Shown here in pieces: positions 1 to 6,920 of a stretch of 64,000 nt of DNA. The position numbers were made by a program, and so were the translations under genes. This DNA comes from Ruminiclostridium hungatei (GTDB lineage Bacteria; Bacillota; Clostridia; Acetivibrionales; DSM-1351): assembly GCF_002051585.1 (NCBI RefSeq), contig NZ_MZGX01000020.1, positions 33,514-97,513 of the forward strand, read 5' to 3'. Under the pieces are notes generated by a model. It did not search any database. It saw nothing but the letters and a program-made list of their open reading frames with translations, and was not told the DNA's origin. The stretch's first letter is position 1. Each line of letters opens with the position of its first letter.

Positions 1-186
1 CCGGAAGAGCTGGAGGATGCCTACTGGAAACTGAACAATGAGGTTTTCAGCATAGCATGCATAATCCGCAGGACCCTGTTTCATCCAAACTTCCGCAGGA
101 AGCCCCTGCTTTATATTTTCGCGTTTTTCGTCAACCTTCACTACCGCTCATATATAAAGCGTAAAATCCCTCCAAATATTTTCTAA
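1..186 (+). CDS. C-terminal end of a B12-binding radical SAM protein (partial)
   Basis: An open frame enters from the left edge and stops at the TAA at 184-186, giving 61 residues (PEELEDAYWKLNNEVFS... ending IPPNIF). The PEELEDAYWKL segment followed by an aromatic and basic tail resembles the C-terminus of B12-binding-domain radical SAM proteins of the BchE type. The radical SAM core itself lies outside the window, so the assignment is an inference supported by the neighbour at 262, which is a clear member of the same superfamily on the same strand. The two genes are 75 bases apart and could be co-transcribed. Confidence 0.55.
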   Translation, partial: PEELEDAYWKLNNEVFSIACIIRRTLFHPNFRRKPLLYIFAFFVNLHYRSYIKRKIPPNIF

Positions 187-261
187 GGGAAAATAACATG
201 TCAGTGTCACCGTCTGCTGCCGACCTTTATTTTAAGCGGCGGCCCACATAAAGGAGAGCTT

Positions 262-1578
262 ATGAAAGTACTGCTGGTTCGGCCTAAATATTCATCCATA
301 CTTGTAAATCTTGAGCCGCTGGGTCTGGAATATGTAGGCGGTATGCTTAACGGGATAAATATATATTATGAGATTTTTGACGCATTCAATATGGTGAGCC
401 TGTTTCTGTTTGAGAGGCTGGTTCACAAAATATCAAGCCAGGGCTTTACACATATAGGCTTTCATGTCAATGCCAATTCTGTGGATTACTGTCTGGATAC
501 GGCCAGAAGGCTGAAGAAAAAACTTCCCCATTTGAAAATACTTATGGGGGGACCCCATGTGGAGCTGAACTACAAGGATTTCTGCATTGAGGAGGTGGAC
601 TATGTCTGCTATGACAACGGATTGGAATCACTTGAGCGCTGCTATAAGGAAAATTTTAAAATAGAAATTCTCAAAAATGCAAACGGAATTGCATACAGGG
701 AGGGCTCGGGCAAATGGGTCTTTCGAGAGAAATCTCCTGCAATCTGCAGATATCATGTCAAGCCTGACAGGAGGGAATTTTACAAAGGGCTCAGAAAAAA
801 CTTCATCCTGTGCAAGGGCAGCTATGCAATTGTCAGAGGCTCCTTCTCCTGTCCCTATAATTGCAGCTTCTGCTACTGTACCAGAATGAACAACGGTCAG
901 TACACCGAGAGGGATATGGAGGAGCTGCTTGAGGAAATACGGGAGATTGAACATAAGAACATTTGGATTATGGATGACGATTTCCTTATAAATACAGAGA
1001 GGGTAAGGGCTTTCTGCAATAAAATCATAGACGGAGAAATTCAAAAGAAGCTGATGATTTATGGCAGAGCCGACAGCATCGTAAGAAATAAAGAAATAAT
1101 GCCTCTTTTGTACCGGGCGGGAGTACGTGACATAATGGTCGGGCTGGAAGCCGTGACAGACAAGCTGCTGGACGTCTACAACAAGGAAACCACCCGTAAT
1201 ATAAATGAAGAGGCCATAGAAATACTAAGAGAGAATAACATAGTCTGCAATGGCCTGTTTGTCCTCAGCCATGAGTCCAACCGCAAATATTTCAAGGAGC
1301 TGGTTAGCTTCATAAGGAAGAAGAAGCTCCTATGGGTGGTTTTCGGAATTTTTACCCCCTATAAGGGGACAGCAGCATATGAAGAATATGAGGCACAGGT
1401 GAAGCACCTGCCTTCAAAAAAGATGGATGGGGCGCATATTACCGTAAAGCCTCTGCATATGAGCTCCTTTGAGTTTAAAATGCGCTTTTATCTGCTGCAC
1501 CTGCTTTTTTATCCCAGGCTTTTTATCAGGTCATGGAGGAAAAGTGCGTATGAGACCCGGAATGACGGGTGGTTTTGA
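262..1578 (+). CDS. B12-binding-type radical SAM protein
   Basis: The 438-residue protein has an N-terminal Rossmann-like cobalamin-binding region (about 1-150, with GGPH at 96-99) and a radical SAM core with the cluster motif CPYNCSFC (Cys197, Cys201, Cys204). Family members use a 4Fe-4S cluster and S-adenosylmethionine, often with cobalamin, for methylations, cyclisations or rearrangements in secondary metabolism. The usual cobalamin motif DxHxxG is not evident; the expected place reads FDAFNM, so base-off His ligation is doubtful. The start is supported by AAGGAGAG seven to eight bases upstream. The substrate cannot be deduced. It follows a partial relative and lies in the same accessory region as thioesterase and phosphopantetheinyl transferase genes. 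Confidence 0.8.
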   Translation: MKVLLVRPKYSSILVNLEPLGLEYVGGMLNGINIYYEIFDAFNMVSLFLFERLVHKISSQGFTHIGFHVNANSVDYCLDTARRLKKKLPHLKILMGGPHVELNYKDFCIEEVDYVCYDNGLESLERCYKENFKIEILKNANGIAYREGSGKWVFREKSPAICRYHVKPDRREFYKGLRKNFILCKGSYAIVRGSFSCPYNCSFCYCTRMNNGQYTERDMEELLEEIREIEHKNIWIMDDDFLINTERVRAFCNKIIDGEIQKKLMIYGRADSIVRNKEIMPLLYRAGVRDIMVGLEAVTDKLLDVYNKETTRNINEEAIEILRENNIVCNGLFVLSHESNRKYFKELVSFIRKKKLLWVVFGIFTPYKGTAAYEEYEAQVKHLPSKKMDGAHITVKPLHMSSFEFKMRFYLLHLLFYPRLFIRSWRKSAYETRNDGWF

Positions 1579-1802
1579 TAAGTAGGATATAATTTACACC
1601 TCAAACGTATGATGTTGATGCAGTAAATAGAGGCTGGCCATCATGGTAAATTTATTTTAGTTGGAGGTGTTTAAAAAAGAGTAAAGATTGAGCACTCACG
1701 CTCTGTATTTTGTTGCGTATCGAATCCATATAACTTATAACAAAATAATTGCTCAAAGCAACCCTTCTTCATTGCATTGAGCCAGCGAAAGGAATTAATT
1801 AT

Positions 1803-2507
1803 ATGAAAATTAAAAAAAGGATAATACTTTCTTTATTGGCTGTAGCATTAATTCTTGTATCTGCTTTTATATTTCTTAATCAAAGACCTATTGAGGTTTT
1901 TTCAGACATATCCTCTGGCAATATTTCGCGTGCCTCATCAACTGACAACACCAATAATACAGATAATGAACCAACAAAAATAATGTCCTATGCATCATAT
2001 GCATATTACAAAAATGGTGAAGAGCTTGCAACAATAGCTGATTTAATATTCATTGGAAGGGTTGTTAAGGTAAATGCTCCCGAGGAACTTCAAATAGGAG
2101 ACTCAACGAAAGACATTTATACTGTATCAGAATTCCGCGTGGAAAAAGTTATAAAAGGTAATATAAATAAAGGTGACATTATTAAAGTTAAGCAAATTGG
2201 TGGTTTATATAACGGATTTCTCCGTATTGAGAAAGGAATTGAATTTTTTAAGGATGGAGAGAACAGACTTCTATTCTTAGAAACTTTTGATAGTGATGAA
2301 TATAAATATAAGACTCCTGCCTCTCCAATAAATCCCCAGCAGGGCAGTATGCTCATAGTGAATGGTAAAACCAGAAAAAGCAATGACTTTCAGATAATTA
2401 ACGACAGCGTGCCAGAAGACTCTGTTGTTGATGCAATAAAAAAAGAAATCAAAAATATTAAAGACGAAAAAGCAGAAGCGGCTACTTCCACTGAAACCGG
2501 GAAATAA
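1803..2507 (+). CDS. Exported or membrane-anchored hypothetical protein
   Basis: The 234-residue product starts at ATG 1803, preceded by AAAGGA; an in-frame TTG at 1749 would add 18 residues but has no good ribosome binding site and would bury the signal sequence. Residues 1-29 (basic KIKKR followed by a hydrophobic stretch) form a signal peptide or anchor, then a Thr/Asn/Ser-rich linker. The body contains ADLIFIGRVVKV and VEKVIKGN, a pattern I recognise from uncharacterised exported proteins of Bacilli and Clostridia that look like small beta-barrel domains. The tail (from about 205) is charged and alanine-rich. The gene stands alone after a 224-base gap. No function is proposed. Confidence 0.7.
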   Translation: MKIKKRIILSLLAVALILVSAFIFLNQRPIEVFSDISSGNISRASSTDNTNNTDNEPTKIMSYASYAYYKNGEELATIADLIFIGRVVKVNAPEELQIGDSTKDIYTVSEFRVEKVIKGNINKGDIIKVKQIGGLYNGFLRIEKGIEFFKDGENRLLFLETFDSDEYKYKTPASPINPQQGSMLIVNGKTRKSNDFQIINDSVPEDSVVDAIKKEIKNIKDEKAEAATSTETGK

Positions 2508-2534
2508 TCAGTACCCAAATAGTCCGGATTCACA

Positions 2535-2918
2535 TTAACCCGGCTTCCTGAAGGGGCTGTTATTATACAAAAGAACAGTTACAAAGTAATAAATGAAGGT
2601 TACTGTAGCCGCTGAAAAGGAAACTAAAACTCTGATCAGCAAAGAATAAATGTCCAGAAAAATAAGAGAAGAAATAAAAGCTATTATTGAAAAGTATGCT
2701 ACAATAGCTGCTTTCAGCCTGAAATTTCCCAAATAGCAATATATAAAATGAATGCACAGCCAGCACAGAATAAAATAACAGGGCAGGAAAACAGCTATTG
2801 TGGTAAAGTCGGTAAATAACGGCATGGAAATATCTGAATAACCATAGCAGGGCCAATACTCCGCAATGCCCCAGATGGCTGAAATTGCTGTTATAATAAC
2901 CCAAACAATATAAAGCAT
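2535..2918 (-). CDS. Small multi-pass membrane protein, unknown function
   Basis: The 127-residue product is almost entirely hydrophobic with about four predicted membrane spans (roughly 1-20, 34-60, 67-88, 92-117) and a short basic C-terminus (FRKPG). A weak ribosome binding site (AAAGGG) lies seven bases before the ATG on the minus strand. It converges with the exported protein gene ending at 2507. Another frame on the same strand is open for part of this length, so coding is not certain. I recognise no family. Confidence 0.45.
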   Translation of the reverse strand: MLYIVWVIITAISAIWGIAEYWPCYGYSDISMPLFTDFTTIAVFLPCYFILCWLCIHFIYCYLGNFRLKAAIVAYFSIIAFISSLIFLDIYSLLIRVLVSFSAATVTFIYYFVTVLLYNNSPFRKPG

Positions 2919-3226
2919 TATAAACCCTTTTAAGCCCCTTCTTAACCCCCTTTTCTCTTCATAAAGCCACTAATTATAAAGCCATTAATTCAATATCTGA
3001 TATTCATATTTTTTCACAAAATGGCTGTATTGTAAATATATATGACCACACTTGTCATATTTGGTGCGCTATAATTATAGGTGGATAAATTGCGATGCAT
3101 TTTTATTTGAATTTTTTATTTGCATTTATTGAATCTTTATATTTTGTATTTTTGTTTTTTGTTATTTTTAAATTTAACCGCTATTGCGGTAATGAATACG
3201 TATATTTAAAAAAGAGGTGAAAAGAA
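2919..3226. other. AT-rich intergenic region
   Basis: These 308 bases separate the divergent genes at 2918 (minus) and 3227 (plus). The stretch 3100-3180 is almost pure T/A with long T runs. No convincing ORF, RNA fold or clear promoter pair was recognised, although both genes must be transcribed from here. Confidence 0.5.
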
Positions 3227-3658
3227 TTGTATGAGCGAATGCTGATAAAGGAAGTACAGCCTTCCATGGAGGATATTTTCAGCACGATTGGCAAGGAGGG
3301 AGAAAAGCACTGGAAAATACTTGACGAGTTTTTCAGAAGCTCCTATGACATCGAGGCTGAAATCCGCTTTCCCTTTGGCAACAGCTACGGCTGGGGTGTA
3401 CGGTACAGGCACAGGAGCAAAACCTTATGCTACATGTTTCCTGAAAATGGAGCATTTACAGTGTTTTTTCAGATAGGCAAGCAGGAGGTGGCAAGGGTGC
3501 TTGAAAAGCTGGCGGACTTTTTGCCAAGAACCGTTGAAATATGGGAAAAACGCTATCCCTGCGGAGAGGGTGGCTGGCTCTATTACAGGGTGCTGAAACC
3601 GGAGGAAATCAATGACATAAAGGAGCTTATAAAATTTAAAAAGAAACCTGTAAGATAA
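3227..3658 (+). CDS. DUF3788 family protein
   Basis: The 143-residue protein matches the DUF3788 layout as I know it: an N-terminal MYERMLxKEVQPSMEDI segment, a central GWGVRYRHRSKTLCYMFP core, a FTVFFQIGKQEV segment and a C-terminal GGWLYYRV...DIKELIKFKKKP. The TTG at 3227 is chosen because GAGGTGA ends six bases before it; the in-frame ATG at 3239 is too far. Function is unknown in the family; these are small cytosolic proteins common in Clostridia. It stands alone, 141 bases before the thioesterase operon. Confidence 0.75.
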   Translation: MYERMLIKEVQPSMEDIFSTIGKEGEKHWKILDEFFRSSYDIEAEIRFPFGNSYGWGVRYRHRSKTLCYMFPENGAFTVFFQIGKQEVARVLEKLADFLPRTVEIWEKRYPCGEGGWLYYRVLKPEEINDIKELIKFKKKPVR

Positions 3659-3799
3659 GTACAAACAGTTTTTACAAATTTCTGGTAAAATGTTATTATA
3701 TGAAATATAATGCTGAAGACGGAAAATTTTTCATAAAGAACTTTGGCGTTAGTACCTTTTAAATGCAATCTAGTTTAAATAACATTAGCAGGTGATTGG

Positions 3800-4507
3800 A
3801 TGAAAAACATAAAATTATTTTGTATCCCATACGCAGGAGGCTCTGCAACAGTTTATGGAAAGTGGAAACCATACTTGAACGAGGCTATTGAAATTATACC
3901 GCTGGAGCTGGCCGGAAGGGGAAAAAGGTTCGCCAGCGACCAGTACAGGGATATTGAAGAAGCAGTGAGAGATGTTTACGAACAGTTGAAAGATAAAATA
4001 ACCGAAGACACATCCTATGCGGTTTTTGGTCACAGCATGGGCAGTCTGATAGCTTTTGAACTGGCATATAAAATTCATGAAAATAAGCTGCCACCTCCGA
4101 TACACTTGTTCTTTTCAGGGAGGAAACCGCCTGATGACTGCAAAGAGGCTACGGCATATCACAAGCTGCCCAATGAAGGATTTCTCCATGAAGTGAAGAA
4201 ATATGGTGGAATGACGGAGGAAATATTGGCGCAAAGAAAACTGATGGACATTTTTTTGCCTATAATACGAAATGATTTCAGGATTATTGAAACCCATTCC
4301 TTTTTGCAGAAGGACAGCAAGCTGAACTGTGATATTTCTGCATTTTACGGTAAAAAGGATGATATGACGGAACAGGATATGCAGGGCTTTGAAAGGTTTT
4401 CCATGAAGGCATGCAAGGTCTATGGCTTTGACAGCGGGCATTTTTTCATTGTGGAGGATATGGAAAGTGTTACTGATACAATTAATAATATTTTATTAAA
4501 CCGCTGA
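3800..4507 (+). CDS. Type II thioesterase (assembly-line editing, GrsT/SrfAD-like)
   Basis: The 235-residue alpha/beta hydrolase has the nucleophile elbow GHSMGS (Ser79), the oxyanion-region PYAGG near residues 10-14, LAGRGKR at 37-43, and a C-terminal GHFF with His214 as the likely catalytic base; an acid in YGKKDDM completes the triad. Type II thioesterases remove wrong acyl groups from carrier proteins of nonribosomal peptide or polyketide synthases. Length is typical (about 230-250). AGGTGAT lies five bases before the ATG. It heads a run with a carbon-nitrogen hydrolase, a phosphopantetheinyl transferase and an acetyltransferase-like gene, which supports a secondary-metabolite role. No synthase is present within the window. 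Confidence 0.85.
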   Translation: MKNIKLFCIPYAGGSATVYGKWKPYLNEAIEIIPLELAGRGKRFASDQYRDIEEAVRDVYEQLKDKITEDTSYAVFGHSMGSLIAFELAYKIHENKLPPPIHLFFSGRKPPDDCKEATAYHKLPNEGFLHEVKKYGGMTEEILAQRKLMDIFLPIIRNDFRIIETHSFLQKDSKLNCDISAFYGKKDDMTEQDMQGFERFSMKACKVYGFDSGHFFIVEDMESVTDTINNILLNR

Positions 4508-4616
4508 TATGGCGGAAACAGGGAAGCGGGAACAGTGATGGTATGGAACGGTAGTTACAGGAACGGTGCTATTACTTATTACGGAACGCTTATTTTATAA
4601 AGACGGCAGGTGACGC

Positions 4617-5432
4617 ATGGGTGATATTATGAAAGCGGCGGCAATTCAAATGGACTGCCGGTGCTGTGATGTAAAGGCAAATCTTGAAAAGGCCGGAGTT
4701 TTATTGAAAAAAGCCAAAGCTGCAGGGGCTGAACTGGCGGTTTTGCCTGAGCTTTTTAATGTAGGCTATGATTTGGATGCGCTGGAAGGCCTGGAATACA
4801 ATTATAATGAGACTGCTGATGAAATCTCCCGGCTCTCAAAAGATTTGAACATGTACATAGTGGCCGGAGTTTTGGAGAAACTCAACGATAAATACCATAA
4901 CTCCGCGCTTATATTTGACAATAAGGGAACTATGGTGGACAGGTACAGAAAGGTAAACCTTTTTCCGCTGGGCAGGGAGAAAGAAATATTTGAACCGGGT
5001 GTTGAAACGACAACTTTTAGCATTGACGGCATTAAATTTGGGGTTATGATATGTTATGACATAAGATTTCCGGAATTAGGCAGGAAGTATTTCCAGGAGG
5101 GTTGTGACGCATTGCTGGTGGCCTCGGCTTTTCCTTTTGCCCGTCAGGAGCACTGGAATACCCTCATTAGAGCAAGGGCCATTGAAAACCAGTCCTATGT
5201 CATTGCCGCAAACCGCTGCGGAATGGACGGCAAGACCCGATTTGCCGGAAATAGCTGTATTGTTGATCCCTGGGGCAATGTGTCTGGTGTTCCGGACAAT
5301 TTTCAGGAAGCTGCAGTGGTTCAGACAATGGATATACAGGAAAGCAACAGAGTCCGGAAACTGTTTCCCATAAGAGAAGACAAGCAGCGGCTGGATTCTG
5401 TCCTGTCAATTAATAAGAGAAATGAGCAGTAG
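4617..5432 (+). CDS. Carbon-nitrogen hydrolase (nitrilase superfamily)
   Basis: The product (271 residues from ATG 4617, 267 from ATG 4629) has the Glu-Lys-Cys catalytic set of the superfamily: Glu in VLPELFNVGYD (Glu45), Lys in RYRKVNLFP, and Cys in MICYDIRFPELGR. Relatives hydrolyse amides such as omega-amides or N-carbamoyl compounds; some are tailoring enzymes. Two starts are possible: AGGTGA sits three bases before 4617, and GGGTGA sits a few bases before 4629, so the N-terminus is ambiguous by four residues. It lies 109 bases after the thioesterase and two bases before the phosphopantetheinyl transferase gene, so it is probably co-transcribed with both. The substrate is unknown. Confidence 0.85.
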   Translation: MGDIMKAAAIQMDCRCCDVKANLEKAGVLLKKAKAAGAELAVLPELFNVGYDLDALEGLEYNYNETADEISRLSKDLNMYIVAGVLEKLNDKYHNSALIFDNKGTMVDRYRKVNLFPLGREKEIFEPGVETTTFSIDGIKFGVMICYDIRFPELGRKYFQEGCDALLVASAFPFARQEHWNTLIRARAIENQSYVIAANRCGMDGKTRFAGNSCIVDPWGNVSGVPDNFQEAAVVQTMDIQESNRVRKLFPIREDKQRLDSVLSINKRNEQ

Positions 5433-5434
5433 AT

Positions 5435-6136
5435 ATGCTGGAAATTTATGCTGTGAGACTGGACTATACTTTTGAAAAAAACAAATATGATGAGCTGCTC
5501 ACCTGTATAGCTGCTGAAAAGCGTGAAAGGGTGGGCAGGTTTTTTAAATATGAGGATGCCCTCAGAACTTTGATTTCCGATATTCTGGTAAGATATCTGG
5601 TGTGTGACAGACTGAAGGTGAAAAACAAGGAACTGCTTTTCAGTGCAAATGAGTACGGTAAACCATTCCTGGCGAACTATGACGGTATCCAGTATAATAC
5701 CTCCCATTCGGGCCGGTGGGTGGTTTGTGCCCTGGCTGACAGTCCGGTGGGGATAGATGTGGAGCAGATAAAGCCAATTGATTTGAGGATTGCGGAAAGA
5801 TTCTTTTCAAAAGAGGAGTTTGCAAGTCTTATGAGTAAGGAGGAGGCTCACAGGGAAGAATTTTTCTATGAGCTCTGGGCTTCCAAGGAAAGCTATATCA
5901 AGGCAATAGGCAGGGGTCTGTCAATACCTCTGGACTCCTTTTCAGTCAACATAGGGGAGAAGTCTGTGAGGCTGGATTCACAATACCAGGCGGCTGCTTA
6001 TTTCTTTAAAAAGTATTTTGTGGAGCCGGGCTTCAAAATGGTGGCCTGTTCCTGCGGCGGCGATTTTCCTGAGAAGGTGGAATTCATGGAAGCAAATGAA
6101 TTGTATGAAAGAGCTTTAAGGCTGTTCAACCAATAG
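5435..6136 (+). CDS. 4'-phosphopantetheinyl transferase, Sfp type
   Basis: The 233-residue protein carries the two signatures of the Sfp family: GIDVE at 106-110 and WASKESYIKA (Trp148, Lys151, Glu152, Lys156). These bind Mg2+ and CoA and transfer the phosphopantetheine arm to a carrier-protein serine. Sfp-type enzymes usually serve nonribosomal peptide or polyketide synthases, while AcpS serves fatty acid synthesis. The start is two bases after the hydrolase stop with only a weak ribosome binding site, suggesting translational coupling. Together with the type II thioesterase it points to carrier-protein chemistry outside the acpP of the fab operon at 44 kb. Confidence 0.9.
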   Translation: MLEIYAVRLDYTFEKNKYDELLTCIAAEKRERVGRFFKYEDALRTLISDILVRYLVCDRLKVKNKELLFSANEYGKPFLANYDGIQYNTSHSGRWVVCALADSPVGIDVEQIKPIDLRIAERFFSKEEFASLMSKEEAHREEFFYELWASKESYIKAIGRGLSIPLDSFSVNIGEKSVRLDSQYQAAAYFFKKYFVEPGFKMVACSCGGDFPEKVEFMEANELYERALRLFNQ

Positions 6137-6217
6137 TAAAACATGTTTAAGATATTCAGAAGAAATTCAGAAAGTATTGAGAAGAAATTCAGAAGGGATT
6201 CAGGAGGGATAGCCAGC

Positions 6218-6850
6218 ATGGAATTTATAGATATTGACAATTGGGCGAGAAAAGAACATTTTAATTTTTTCCACAAATCGGATTATGCTCAATATAATAT
6301 TTGTGCCAATATTGACATAACGAGTTTTTTAAGCCTGGTAAAGCAAAAAGGACTTCCGTTTTATTATTCAATGATTCATGCTGCAACTCAAACTGCAAAC
6401 GAAATAATCAATTTCCGCTACAGGATACGTGAGGACAGGGTTGTGCTGCATGAGAAGCTGACTCCGTCCTTTACCTATTTAAAGGATAAGGAAGAACTTT
6501 TCAAGCTTGTTACCGCAGAGTTGAGGGAGGATATACGGGAATTTGCAAGAGTGGCTGATGAAAAAGCCCGAGCACAGACAGAATATTTTCCCGTAAAAGA
6601 AAATGCAGGCAGGGATGATTTCGTGTACATTACCTGCATTCCCTGGGTGTCCTTCACACATATATCCCATACCTTCCACCTGAATAGGAATGACTCGGTG
6701 CCAAGGCTGTCCTGGGGGAAATACTTTACTCTCAATGACAAAATCCTGCTGCCCTTTTCGGTGCAGGTCAACCATGCGCTGGTTGACGGTGTCCATGTTG
6801 GAAAGTATTATACAAGACTGCAGGAATACCTGGATAATTTCAGCCTGTAA
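6218..6850 (+). CDS. Chloramphenicol-acetyltransferase-like acyltransferase
   Basis: From ATG 6218 (AGGAGGG eight to ten bases upstream) the product has 210 residues, close to classical CAT (about 215). The N-terminus IDIDNWARKEHF and the C-terminal HALVDG motif (HxxxDG, catalytic His) are CAT hallmarks. An in-frame ATG at 6143 has no ribosome binding site and would add 25 residues encoded by a short repeated ATTCAGAAG tract. CAT-fold enzymes transfer acyl groups from CoA to hydroxyls; resistance to chloramphenicol is only one role. It is the last gene of the thioesterase/hydrolase/transferase run, so it may tailor or detoxify a product. The acceptor is unknown. Confidence 0.85.
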   Translation: MEFIDIDNWARKEHFNFFHKSDYAQYNICANIDITSFLSLVKQKGLPFYYSMIHAATQTANEIINFRYRIREDRVVLHEKLTPSFTYLKDKEELFKLVTAELREDIREFARVADEKARAQTEYFPVKENAGRDDFVYITCIPWVSFTHISHTFHLNRNDSVPRLSWGKYFTLNDKILLPFSVQVNHALVDGVHVGKYYTRLQEYLDNFSL

Positions 6851-6858
6851 TTTACAAC

Positions 6859-6914
6859 AGCAGGATGAGAGTTTCACGGGTGGCATTACAGCCGTAAAAT
6901 TGACTTATCCTGCT
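6859..6914. other. Palindrome between convergent genes
   Basis: AGCAGGAT (6859-6866) pairs perfectly with ATCCTGCT (6907-6914) around a 40-base loop, between the stop codons of the CAT-like gene and the beta-propeller gene. It may act as a two-way transcription stop, but it has no clear T-run on either side, so the role is uncertain. Confidence 0.3.
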
Positions 6915-6920
6915 TACAGG

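Noticed and set aside
628..1044. Open frame on the minus strand inside the radical SAM gene
   Set aside because: It is the antisense of a clear radical SAM protein, has no ribosome binding site and matches no family.
3800..6850. The closthioamide cluster of Ruminiclostridium cellulolyticum
   Set aside because: The gene types do not match the carrier proteins and thioamide enzymes I associate with that cluster; only the general idea of thiotemplated chemistry fits.
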